Assembly: GCA_963728295.1 (NCBI GenBank)
Contig: CAVSKB010000009.1
Location: 1 to 36,200 of the forward strand
DNA length: 36,200 bases
DNA from: DATJKD01 sp963728295
GTDB taxonomy: Bacteria > Pseudomonadota > Gammaproteobacteria > Steroidobacterales > Steroidobacteraceae
Direction of reading: 5' to 3'
A program made the position numbers and the translations under genes. The notes below the pieces were generated by a model. The model had not been told where the DNA came from, searched no databases, and was given only the letters and a program-made list of their open reading frames with translations. Shown piece by piece: positions 8,200 to 17,079 of this stretch (the stretch's first letter is position 1; each line of letters begins with the position of its first letter).

Positions 8200-9072
8200 A
8201 TGGTGCGCAAGTTAGCAGTCGCCATCGGACGGGCGGCAATTCTGATTCTTCTCACTTCAACCTCAGTCACTGCAGCCCAAGCCCAATTTGGCACTGAAAA
8301 GGAAGCCAGGTCCATGCTGGAGCGAGCAGTTGCCGCGTTGAAAGAGAACAAAGAGAAAGCACTCGAGATGTTCAACAAGGGCGAAGGTGGCTTTAAGGAC
8401 CGCGACCTCTATGTGTTCTGCGCCAATGCCTCAGACGGCATTCTCACGGCGCATCCCTACCTAAAGGGTGAACACTTGCAGGAGATCGTAGGCAAGAAGG
8501 GCTATCCGCTCGGGGAAGAGATAATGAAGACCGCCACTGAAGGAGAGATCAAGGAGGTCACCTATTGGTGGCCTCGTCCCGGCACCGACAAGCCGCTGGA
8601 GAAACGAACCTTTTTTACAAAGGTTGTTGATCAAACCTGCGGAGTCGGCTACTACAAGTCTGCTTCCGCCGAAGAGCCCAGCGCAGCTGCCGCCGCAGCA
8701 GAAGCGGAGGTGCGCCAGGCGATTCGCGACTACGATGAAGCGCTGCGGCGGGCCGACGTCGCGGCCGTCGAGAAGGTCTGGGCGTCCGAGTACACCTTCG
8801 TCAACCCGCGAGGCGAACGCCTGACGCGGGCCGACCGCGTGGCGAATCTACGCACTAAGCGGACGGCCCTGGACTCACTCGCCCACGCACCGAAGGACGA
8901 GCGGATCCAGGTCTACGGGGACATGGCCGTGTATACGACGCTTCTGACGCTCAGCGGCCGTTACAGTGGCGAGGCGGAGCAGGGCCAGTTCCGCGCTCTG
9001 GTTGTCTGGGTCCGCCGCGACGGTCGCTGGCAGCAGCTCGCGAGCCAGATGACACCGGTCGTCGCTCCGTAG
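8200..9072 (+). CDS. Secreted Cache-domain protein with C-terminal SnoaL/DUF4440-like domain
   Basis: A 290-residue exported protein. Residues 1-29 are a signal peptide (RAAILILLTSTSVTAAQA). Residues about 32-155 resemble a single Cache small-molecule-binding domain, with DRDLYVFCANASDGILTAHP followed by a GYPLGEEI helix and KRTFFTKVVDQTCGVGYYK. An alanine-rich linker (residues 160-170) leads to residues about 170-290, a SnoaL/NTF2-like fold of the DUF4440 kind. AAGGAGA lies 6 bases before the ATG. The first half is noticeably less GC-rich than the second, which suggests joining of two sources. There is no membrane anchor or signalling domain, so it is not a standard receptor. Domain calls are from pattern recognition only; the role is unknown. 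Confidence 0.72.
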   Translation: MVRKLAVAIGRAAILILLTSTSVTAAQAQFGTEKEARSMLERAVAALKENKEKALEMFNKGEGGFKDRDLYVFCANASDGILTAHPYLKGEHLQEIVGKKGYPLGEEIMKTATEGEIKEVTYWWPRPGTDKPLEKRTFFTKVVDQTCGVGYYKSASAEEPSAAAAAAEAEVRQAIRDYDEALRRADVAAVEKVWASEYTFVNPRGERLTRADRVANLRTKRTALDSLAHAPKDERIQVYGDMAVYTTLLTLSGRYSGEAEQGQFRALVVWVRRDGRWQQLASQMTPVVAP

Positions 9073-9143
9073 TTCTGCAGGTGTAGATGATCGGACTGGC
9101 CGGTTGATCAGCCACGCGGCCGGGCTTGAGCGGCCCGGCAAGC

Positions 9144-9758
9144 TCAGCGGCGCTTCGCCTTCAGGTCCTTTGATAACCTCCGCCACACCCAGGGCTCGAC
9201 CCGCTTGTCGAGCGGCAGCGCCCAAAGACCGATCCGCGCGTCGCGAGCTGCGTTCTCCACGATGTAGAGTTCCTCGTCCTTCGCGTATTCCGGGTCGAAC
9301 CAACCCGCGCCTCTCCTGACCATCTCGAAGTTCACATCGGCCTCGCCGACAAACACGCGAGCCGCAGTCCGCCCGAACCCGCCGGAGCCTCGGTTTTCGA
9401 GCTGCACGACACCTCCCGAGAGCAAGGTGGCCAGTGCTGCCGTGGCTTCGGCTCCGTAGGGCTGGTCTCGCTCGGGCGCGTCGAAGTCAGACATGCGGAT
9501 GGGGACGTCCTGGTTGCCGATGAGGGCGCGAAATGTGTCACCGTCGGTGATGCTGACGACCTGCGCCGGGATGAGCTGATCTGGCGGCGGCCGCTCGTAG
9601 CTGTACTCGACGCCGGCGACAGGTGCGTTGGTCGCAGTCTGTGTGGCACTCGCTGTTGCGCTTTCCAGCAGCTGCCGCCAAAGGTCGGGAACGACGCCCG
9701 ACGCCCCGAGTGCGTAACCAGCGACCAGAAGCAGCGCGGCCGTGACGAACCTCAACAT
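9144..9758 (-). CDS. Membrane-anchored or secreted staphylococcal-nuclease-like protein
   Basis: A 204-residue protein with an N-terminal hydrophobic stretch (residues 3-24) serving as signal or anchor. The SNase/thermonuclease fold follows: SITDGDTFRA with metal-binding Asp residues, IRMSDFDAPERDQ with the catalytic Arg and Glu, GRTAARV with the second Arg, and the late RRGAGWFD and ARIGLWA segments. It should cleave nucleic acids outside the cytoplasm using calcium. It is divergent from the Crp/Fnr gene and shares its 184-bp upstream region, including the dyad at 9866-9881, so joint control is possible. Confidence 0.83.
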   Translation of the reverse strand: MLRFVTAALLLVAGYALGASGVVPDLWRQLLESATASATQTATNAPVAGVEYSYERPPPDQLIPAQVVSITDGDTFRALIGNQDVPIRMSDFDAPERDQPYGAEATAALATLLSGGVVQLENRGSGGFGRTAARVFVGEADVNFEMVRRGAGWFDPEYAKDEELYIVENAARDARIGLWALPLDKRVEPWVWRRLSKDLKAKRR

Positions 9759-9865
9759 GACGCCGCGTATACAGTAGTCGGCACCCCCAACTGCTGGATG
9801 GACTGCTCAATATCCCCTTTACGCGCGTTGCCGCGATCCAGCGCTTGAACATGCACTGGGCGTTA

Positions 9866-9881
9866 TGTCCGCTACCGTACG
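9866..9881 (+). promoter_or_regulatory. Putative Crp/Fnr-type operator A before the Crp/Fnr gene, with -10 TATAAT at 9901-9906
   Basis: TGTCCG-CTAC-CGTACG is a 16-bp dyad of the form TGTnCG-N4-CGnACR. A perfect TATAAT begins 19 bases later, which places transcription near 9912 and the dyad centre at about -39, close to the class II activator position. It lies 61 bases before the regulator's own start codon, so autoregulation is likely. Two related sites lie near 21.95 and 22.29 kb and one at 16.84 kb. Confidence 0.6.
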
Positions 9882-9942
9882 TACGCGCCGCGAAGGGGTC
9901 TATAATCATCAAAACGCACGGCCTGTCATCGAACCTGCTCAA

Positions 9943-10659
9943 ATGCCGGAGACAGCCTACCTAAAGCAGAACCAGATTCTCGATGCGTTGTCGCCAGCCG
10001 CACGCGAGCGGCTATTCCCGCACCTGCAAGTTGTGGAGCTACCGCTCGGCATGGTCCTGTACGAGTCCGGCGATACGCTGCGTCACATCTATTTTCCGAC
10101 GGACTCCATCGTCTCTCTTCTGTACGTGATGGAGGATGGCGCGTCGGCGGAAATCGCGGTGGTGGGAAACGACGGTGCCATTGGCGTCGCGCTTTTCATG
10201 GGCGGTGAAACCACGACGAACCGCGCAATCGTGCAAAGCGCCGGCTCTGCGTACCGCCTGACGGGCAGTCGGCTCAAGCAGGAATTCGAACGCCACGGCG
10301 AGATGCTGCACATCCTGCTGCGCTACACGCAGGCCCTGATCACCCAGATGGCCCAGACCGCCGTCTGCAACCGACATCACTCGGTCGACCAGCAGCTGTG
10401 CCGCTGGCTGCTGCTCTCGCTCGACCGCCTGTCTTCCAACCAATTGGTCATGACGCAGGAGCTCATCGCGAACATGCTCGGCGTGCGCCGCGAAGGGGTC
10501 ACCGAAGCCGCCGGCAAGCTACAGAAGCTGGGCGTGATCGATTACCGCCGCGGGCACATCACCGTGCTCGACCGCCCGAAGCTCGAGCAACTCTCCTGCG
10601 AATGCTATGCAGTGGTGAAGAAGGAAACCGACCGCCTGGTGCCGCATCTGCATGCCTGA
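9943..10659 (+). CDS. Crp/Fnr-family transcriptional regulator without a typical cAMP-binding cassette
   Basis: A 238-residue regulator. Residues about 15-135 form a cyclic-nucleotide-binding-like beta roll (IYFPTDSIVSLLY, VVGNDGAIGVALFMGG). The usual GE...RSA phosphate cassette of Crp is not evident, so cAMP is probably not the ligand, and there is no Fnr-type N-terminal cysteine cluster. A long dimer helix (TQALITQMAQ) leads to a winged helix at about residues 160-225 (TQELIANMLGVRREGVTEA). Its recognition helix keeps the R-E pair of Crp but has Glu where Crp has R185. The ATG at 9943 is chosen over 9865 because the -10 element and the dyad lie inside the upstream extension. It probably binds the TGTnCG-N4-CGnACA sites in this window. 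Confidence 0.85.
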   Translation: MPETAYLKQNQILDALSPAARERLFPHLQVVELPLGMVLYESGDTLRHIYFPTDSIVSLLYVMEDGASAEIAVVGNDGAIGVALFMGGETTTNRAIVQSAGSAYRLTGSRLKQEFERHGEMLHILLRYTQALITQMAQTAVCNRHHSVDQQLCRWLLLSLDRLSSNQLVMTQELIANMLGVRREGVTEAAGKLQKLGVIDYRRGHITVLDRPKLEQLSCECYAVVKKETDRLVPHLHA

Positions 10660-10955
10660 GGCGCGCGCCCCGGTCATCGGTGCTCTATGGGCGCAAACGG
10701 GCCAAACTGAGTAGATATGCTGGTCGCCTGACCACGCAGTACGGCGCAGGCCGAAGTGCCCGCCGCGCACTTGGTGCGGTAGCGAACAGACTCTGCCGGC
10801 ACGTCAGCTACAGTCATCCACATCAACCGCATGGGACCGTTTCGGGAATTGTTCGAAACGGAGCATTGAATCTACACGCAATCACGCAATCGATTACTCG
10901 CGTCAGCGATCGCGCCGGCGATCGCCACGACGTCGACAGTGGTGCTGAACGCGTC
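10660..10955. other. Intergenic region with a hairpin and paired GCGATCGC octamers
   Basis: No gene is supported here. CCGTTTCG (10837-10844) and CGAAACGG (10854-10861) form a perfect 8-bp inverted repeat with a 9-base loop, about 95 bases before the next gene. Two GCGATCGC palindromes (10906-10913 and 10918-10925) are separated by four bases. No T-run follows the hairpin, so an operator or mRNA leader structure is more likely than a terminator. Confidence 0.5.
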
Positions 10956-12384
10956 GTGTCACCCGCCGGACAACCCGGGACACTGACGCTGCAACGCCGA
11001 GTCGCCCTGATCGTTGCCAGTCTGATCATTCTGCAAGCCTGTGCGACTCTCCCGGACACGGAGACCGAAATGGCAGTGCCGCATGCGCAAAAGGTGGAGT
11101 TCGAGGGTACGAATGGCCCGGCATCGGCAGCGAAAAGTGCTGCCATTCTCGACCGGCTGGAGGGCACGGACGACTTCTCCGAGCTGCTGCGGAAGCACCT
11201 CGCATACGAGCAGGCCGTCAACGCGGACAGCCCGCTCTCGTTGGGCAACAGGCTGACCCTGCTGCAGAATGGGCCAGCAACCTACCAGGCGATGTTCGCG
11301 GCCATGCGCGAGGCCACGGACCACATCAACCTGGAGACCTACATCTTCGACGACGGCGAGGTCGGCACGGCAGTTCTCCGATCTGCTGCTGGAACGACAG
11401 GCGGCCGGCGTCCAGGTCAACGTTATCTACGACAGCGTCGGGGGCCTGATGACGCCGGACGCTTTCTTCGACCGGCTGCGTGATGGTGGCATCGAGGTGC
11501 TCGAATTCAATCCATTGAATCCGTTGGCTGGCAATAAGAAGGAATGGCTGGTTAACAACCGTGATCACCGCCGGCAGCTGGTGATCGATGGTCGTATTGC
11601 ATTCACCGGCGGCGTCAACATCAGCGACACATACTCCAGCGCGCCTTCGGGCAGGAGCACCCGGAAAAGCCGCAACCTCGACCCCAACCCGGCCGAGGGT
11701 TGGCGCGACACCCACCTGCAGATCGAAGGGCCGGTGGTCGCCGAGTTCCAGGAGCTGTTCATGGACACCTGGGCCCGGCAGAAGGGCGAGCCTCTGGCAG
11801 AAAGGAACTACTTTCCCGAACTGAAGGCCGAGGGCAAGGAGATCGTGCGCGCCATCGGCAGCACGCCCGCCGATCCCGAGAGCCTGATCTACCTGACGCT
11901 CGTGTCGGCAATCAGTCATGCAGAATCGACAGTACATCTGACGATCGCCTATTTCGCGCCAGATCCGCAATTGCTCAAGGCGCTCACCGAGGCGGCACGC
12001 CGCGGCGTCGACGTAAAGCTGGTTCTGCCGAGCTACTCCGACTCCGGTGCGATCTTCCACCTCGGCCGCTCGTATTACACGGACCTGCTGCGTAGCGGCG
12101 TGCAGATCTACGAGCTGCGCGGCGCGGTGATGCATGCCAAGACCGCTTGCATCGACGGCGTCTGGTCAACCATCGGTTCGACCAATCTGGACTGGCGCAG
12201 CTTCCTGCACAACGACGAGCTCAACGCCGTGATTCTGGGCCGCGGATTCGCCGCGCAGATGGAAGCGATGTTCGCCCAGGATCTCGCCGAGTCCGAAGCG
12301 ATCACGCTCGACGTCTGGAAGCGCCGGTCATGGCTACTGCGTTTGAAGGAGCAAGCGGCGCGGCTCGGCGCGTACTGGCTGTGA
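10956..12384 (+). pseudogene. Phospholipase-D/cardiolipin-synthase-like lipoprotein, one frameshift
   Basis: The N-terminus is a lipoprotein signal (RRVALIVASLIILQAC, lipobox LQAC). Two PLD domains follow. The first has DHRRQLVIDG where the usual HKD motif is HxK, so Lys is replaced by Arg. The second is intact (MHAKTACIDG, then GSTNLDWRS). The reading frame changes at about 11367: removing one base from GGCACGG joins the frames across EVG-QFSDLLLE. The rest has no stop codons, so this may be a sequence error. The GTG at 10956 gives the best signal peptide but has no clear ribosome site, so the start is uncertain. Expected role: transfer of phosphatidyl groups at the membrane (cardiolipin synthesis or phospholipid hydrolysis). 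Confidence 0.75.
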
Positions 12385-12422
12385 TCAACGCCTGCGCCGC
12401 CCCGGGATGCGCGTCCGGCGAA

Positions 12423-14305
12423 TCAAATTTCGATCTTCGTCCCGAGTTCGATCACTTGGTCCGATGGGATGTTGAAATAATCGCCTGCGGTGCGAGCGTT
12501 ACGCGTCATCGCGCCGAACAGCCGCTCGCGCCACAGGGCCATGCCTTCCTTCGGCGATGGGATCACCGTGGAGCGGCTCAGCAGGAACCATGTGCTCGCC
12601 GGATCGAGCGCGAATCCGCGTTGCGCGCACAGCTCGAGCGCCGCCGTGACGTCGGGCCGGTCCATGAAGCCGAAATGGACCAGCATGCGGTAAAAGCCCC
12701 CACCGAGCGGCTCGATTGCGATGCGTTCGCTCACCGGTACCCACGGCACGCTGCGTATGAGAATGGTCAGAAAGACGACACGCTCGTGCAGGACCTTGTT
12801 GCAGGCGAAGTTCTGCAACAGCGCTCGCGAGACGGAGTCCGCCTGGTCCACCATGAAGACGGCCGTGCCCGGCACGCGATGCGGCGGGTCCCTGGCCAGC
12901 GATTCGAGAAACGTCGCCAGCGGCAGGCCGCTTTTCGTCTGGGTCGAGCACGCGATCTCCCGGCCGCGGTGCCAGGTCGTTATCACGGTGAACACGATCG
13001 CGGCGAGCGCAAGCGGGAACCAGCCGCCTTCGTGCACTTTGAGCAGGCTTGAGGAAAAGAATGCCGCGTCGATGAAAACGAAAAACCCGGTCGCTGCGAT
13101 GCATAGCGGCAGGTTGTAACCCCAGCGCGAAGCGGATCACGAAGAACGTGAGGATCGTCGTGACCAGCATGGTTCCGCTGACGGCAACGCCGTAGGCGGA
13201 CGCGAGCCTGGACGAGCTGCCGAAGCCCAAGACCGCGGCGATGATGACGGCCAGCAGCAACCAGTTCGCGGCAGGGATGTAGATCTGGCCGCGCTCGCGG
13301 GCGGACGTCTGCCTGACGTCCATGCGCGGCAGGTAGTCAAGCTGGATCGCCTGCTTGGTGAGCGAATAGGTCGCCCGAGATCGTCGCCTGCGACGCGATT
13401 ACCGTCGCAGCTGTCGCTAGTGCGACCAGCGGGTACAGCGCCCAATCGGGGGCGAGCAGGTAGAACGGATTGTCGAGCGCGTCGGGCTGCGCGATCAGCA
13501 GCGCGCCCTGCCCGAAATAGTTGAGCGTCAGCGCCGGAAACACGAGGCCGAACCACGCGATGCGGATCGGCGCCTTGCCGAAGTGCCCCATGTCGGCATA
13601 CAGCGCCTCGGCGCCGGTGAATGCGAGCAGTACCGCGCCGAGCACGACGAACGACGCGAAGCCATGCTGGGTGACGAAGCCAAGCGCGTGGAGCGGGATC
13701 GAGCGCACGCAGGATCTGCGGATGCATGGCGATCCCGTGCAATCCGAGCGCCGCGATCGCGACAAACCAGAGCACCGCGACCGGCCCGAACAGCGCGCCC
13801 ACCACCGCCGTGCCCTGCCGCTGCAATGAGAACAGCGCGATCACCACGCCGACCGCGATCGGGAGACATACGGCTTGAAGGCCGCGGTGCCCACTTCCAG
13901 GCCTTCGACCGCCGACAGCACCGAAATCGCCGGCGTCAGCACGGCGTCGCCGTAGAACAGCGCGGCGCCGAAGGCGCCCAGCAGCATGATCGGAGCGTGC
14001 CAGTCGCGGCCGATCCTTCACCGCCGAGGAGGCCAGCGCCAGCAGCGCCATGATGCCGCCTTCGCCCTTGTTGTCGGCGCGCATGATCAGCATCACGTAC
14101 TTGAGCGAAACGACGATCATCAGCGCCCAGAAGATCGCCGAGACGCCGCCGAGCACGTTGTGCGGTGTGAGCGGGATGCCGTGAGCGGGATTGAAAGTTT
14201 CCTTGCGGCGTAAAGCGGGCTGGTGCCGATGTCGCCATACACGATGCCAAGCGCCGCTAACGTTAATGCCGTTCGCGAATTCGCTACGTGCGGATGCGGG
14301 TCCAC
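12423..14305 (-). pseudogene. kup: Kup-type potassium uptake permease, about six frameshifts
   Basis: Stitched across frames this is a full-length Kup (about 625 residues). The N-terminus has the family signature ALGIVYGDIGTSPLYA. Transmembrane segments follow (IFWALMIVVSLKYVMLIMRADNKGEGG split across the first change, then GAALFYGDAVLTPAIS, AALGLHGIAM, PALTLNYFGQGALL). The C-terminal cytosolic domain ends at 12426. Frame changes fall near 14207, 14002, 13862, 13705, 13377 and 13128. At 13862 and 13705 the fix is one C more or fewer in a C run, typical of sequencing error. There are no nonsense codons once frames are joined. The GTG start at 14305 is 6 bases after the pgm stop, so the two form an operon. 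Kup proteins co-transport K+ with protons at low pH or under osmotic stress. Confidence 0.8.
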
Positions 14306-14311
14306 GACCGG

Positions 14312-15972
14312 TTACTCGCGGCAGGGGTCGTCCAGTGACTTGCTCACGATTTCCTGCGCTTCAGCGACGATCGCCTGCAGGTGGCGCTCGTCCTTGAAGC
14401 TTTCAGCGTAGATCTTGTAGATGTTCTCGGTGCCGGACGGGCGCGCGGCAAACCATCCGCTGCGCGTGATGACTTTGAGGCCGCCGATCGGTGCGGCGTT
14501 GCCTGGTGCCTGCGTGATCTTGGCCTCGATCGGCTCGCCTGCGAGAGTCGACGCTCGTACGGCATCGGCTGAGAGCTTCCCGAGACGTGCTTTCTGCTCC
14601 GGCGTGGCGGGCGCGTCGATGCGGGAGTAACACGGCGCACCGAGCTCGGCCGTCAGTTCGCGATAGTGCTCGCCCGGGTCCTTGCCTGTGCGGGCGGTGA
14701 TCTCGGCCGCGAGCAGGTCCATGATCAACCCGTCTTTGTCCGTCGTCCACACCGTACCGTCCGTTCGCAGGAAGCTCGCCCCGGCGCTCTCCTCGCCTCC
14801 GAAGCAGACCGATCCATCCAACAACCCGGGCGCAAACCACTTGAACCCGACCGGCACTTCCCAGACCGCCCGTCCAAGCGCCGCCACGACGCGGTCGATC
14901 AGGCTGCTGGAGACCAACGTCTTGCCCACCGCCGCAGCTGCGCGACCAGCCGGGCCGATTCGGAGCAGGTAGCGAATCGCCACGGCGAGATAGTGATTGG
15001 GATTCATCAGACCCAGCCGACGGGGTGACGATGCCGTGCCGGTCGGCATCGGCGTCGTTGGCGAATGCCACTCGTACTGGTCTTTCAGTCCGACCAGACC
15101 CCGCCATGGCATACGGGCTCGAGCAATCCATGCGGATCTTGCCGTCATGATCCACCGTCATGAACGAAAAGGTCGGATCGACCGTCGCGTTCACGACGGT
15201 CGATGTTGAGCTGTAGACTCGTATTGATCGGCTCCCAATAGTGAACGCCGGCGCCGCCGAGTGGATCGACCGCCGAGCTTGCAGCCCCGCGCGCGCGGAT
15301 CACTTCCATGTCGACGACGTTGCGCAGATCCTCGACATATGACGCGACGAAGTCTTCCTCGTATGTCGTTGCCGCATCGACCGCGGCTGGCAATGGGTAC
15401 GCGCCTCACGTCTGCGTTGCCCTCGTGCAGCAGCGCGTTTGCGCGATCCTGAATCCACTCGTCACGTCAGTATCGGCCGGGCCGCCGTTAGGCGGGTTGT
15501 ACTTGAAGCCACCGTCCTCCGGCGGATTGTGCGATGGCGTGATGACGATGCCGTCGGCCAAGCGATCGGCGCGACCGTGGTTGTGTACCAGGATCGCCCG
15601 TGAGATCGCCGGCGTTGGCGTCATGCCGTCGCCGCGCTGCATGACGGTCGCAACGCCGTTTCCTGCAAGGACCTCGAGCGCAGTGCGCTGGGCCGGACCG
15701 GAAACGGCGTGCGTATCCCGGCCCATGTAGAGAGGCCCAGTGATATCCCGGCGCCGCCGGTAGTCGCAGATCGCCTGCGTGATGGCCAGAATGTGCGCTT
15801 CGTTGAACGACCCCGTAAGCGGCGAGCCGCGGTGTCCGCTCGTGCCGAAGGTGACCCTCTGCGTGGGGTCAGCCGCGTCAGGCTTGCGGGAGTAGTACTC
15901 CCGCTCGATCTGCAGCGGATCGATCAGCATCTCTTTCGGTGCAGGCTTGCCGGCGAGCGGGGAAAGTGCCAT
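14312..15972 (-). pseudogene. pgm: Phosphoglucomutase, about six frameshifts
   Basis: Stitched, this is a full-length alpha-D-glucose-specific phosphoglucomutase (about 550 residues, like E. coli Pgm). The catalytic-serine loop is intact (VITPSHNPPEDGG followed by KYNPPNGGPADT). Also seen are the metal/sugar motif AFANDADADRHGIVTP, the GFGGEESAGA-type loop, read here as CFGGEESAGASFLR, and the C-terminal phosphate loop ARPSGTENIYKIY. Frame changes fall near 15452, 15395, 15195, 15105, 15065 and 15022. It interconverts glucose-1- and glucose-6-phosphate. The remnant of glycogen phosphorylase just upstream suggests a former glycogen gene cluster. Because conservation is high between the breaks, the gene is either very recently broken or the sequence has indel errors. 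Confidence 0.82.
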
Positions 15973-15984
15973 GGGAACGCCTGA

Positions 15985-16158
15985 CTAAGCCACGGGGCAG
16001 GGCCGCGCGTGCCAGATCTCGGTCGCATATTCGGCGACCGTGGCCTCGAGATAGGCGTGCAGGTCTGCGAGGTGCATCTAGTAGCCGGCGAACAGGACGT
16101 TGAGCAGCGGTCTGAATATACCCGGCTCGTGGGGGCCGAAGTAGTCGGAGGAGATCAG
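15985..16158 (-). pseudogene. glgP: Decayed C-terminal remnant of glycogen phosphorylase
   Basis: One frame reads LISSDYFGPHEPGIFRPLLN, then a TAG stop, then MHLADLHAYLEA directly joined to TVAEYATEIWHARPCPV before a final TAG at 15985-15987. These pieces match, in order, the last three conserved stretches of glycogen/maltodextrin phosphorylases (the SSGFFSPEEPDLFRPL-like segment, the LADFASY segment, and the C-terminal REYAEEIWH). About 30 residues are missing between the last two, and there is an in-frame stop. The catalytic and PLP-binding regions are absent. Unlike kup and pgm next door, this cannot be repaired by single-base indels, so it is a true relic. Confidence 0.6.
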
Positions 16159-16830
16159 GCGAGCGCCTCGCGCGTTTCAGGCTCACGGTCGTCGCGACCC
16201 CTCTAGAGCTGCTGACGTTCTCTGTATCCTGGCTTGCCCCGCTCGTTCTCGTCTGGCTCGCGTGGGTTAGAGGTCAACGCATCAACAACAGCCTGCTGTT
16301 CAGGCTTTGATCGTCACGCCAGGTGTCCGTGGAATTCAGGCAAATTGAAACGTGAAGCCACCGACGTCCTGTCAGGTCGGGTTTCCACTTCGCCAGCTTG
16401 CCAGGTTGCCACCTTCCTCCCGGACGCTGTAAGCGCGGGGCCCCTCGGCTCCCGGGTCCGACCGGTTCGGAAACTGCTCGGTCGAGACGCCCGCTAAGCC
16501 GTTGTGCGCGTTCGGTCTCCGGCGCTTCGGGACAGCTACTCGGCGGTCCGGTTCGGGATAGGGTCGGTCGGGCAGGGCGGTTCGGGCGGTCCGCGAAAAA
16601 TCCCTTACCGGTCTTCGGGTTGGTGAGGCGAAATCGGACTCTCCGCCCCAGCTCGTTGAAACTCATGCCGTTTCCGGCATCACCATCGGACTATCGGTGG
16701 GAGGCGCGATTCAGATTCTCGGCTCGCGGGAGGCCCACTGGCCGGCGGTGTTACCGACGTTGCTGATGTCGGCTCGCGCGCCCAAGAGACTTTGAAGCGA
16801 ATGGGAAAACGACACATGGACAGGTTGGTC
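16159..16830. other. About 670 bp without a recognisable gene
   Basis: Open frames on both strands (for example 16274-16666 minus and 16398-16766 plus) resemble no family I know and have low-complexity Arg/Pro-rich translations typical of GC-rich shadow frames. The segment around 16540-16600 is rich in short GGTCGG/GGTTCGGG repeats. It may be the rest of the decayed glycogen region. Confidence 0.4.
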
Positions 16831-16846
16831 TGTGCGACAGCGTACA
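16831..16846 (+). promoter_or_regulatory. Putative Crp/Fnr-type operator D upstream of the SOD-chimera gene
   Basis: TGTGCG-ACAG-CGTACA matches every fixed position of TGTnCG-N4-CGnACA. A weak -10 candidate, TACAGC (16868-16873), begins 21 bases later, the same spacing as at operators B and C. This predicts a transcript start near 16880 and a leader of about 200 bases before the ATG at 17080. It also argues against a protein start at 16792. Confidence 0.5.
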
Positions 16847-17079
16847 GACACTGGGGGATCTCCGTGATACAGCGGATCCCGCTGCCTGTCGGCGTCTCGT
16901 CAGCGCAGAGTGACGTTGACGACGTAGACGACGAAGACGAAGCTACCCGTAAGGCGATTGCCGATCAGCTCGGCGGCTGGCCCGCTGCTTATCGCATTAG
17001 CAACTGCGGTTCACACCAGTACCGCCCGCGAGGGCTGCGGCGCCAAGCGGTACGCATTGATCTGAATGGGAGAATGACG

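Noticed and set aside
9865..9942. Upstream ATG for the Crp/Fnr gene
   Set aside because: The extension would include the TATAAT -10 and the dyad, so it is probably not transcribed; the family fold begins after 9943.
16274..16666. Open frame of 130 codons on the minus strand in the gene-poor stretch
   Set aside because: Its translation is low in structure and Arg/Pro-rich; there is no ribosome site or recognisable motif.
16792..17079. N-terminal extension of the SOD-chimera reading frame
   Set aside because: It contains operator D and the predicted transcript start, has no ribosome site at 16792, and the ATG at 17080 has GGGAG at good spacing.
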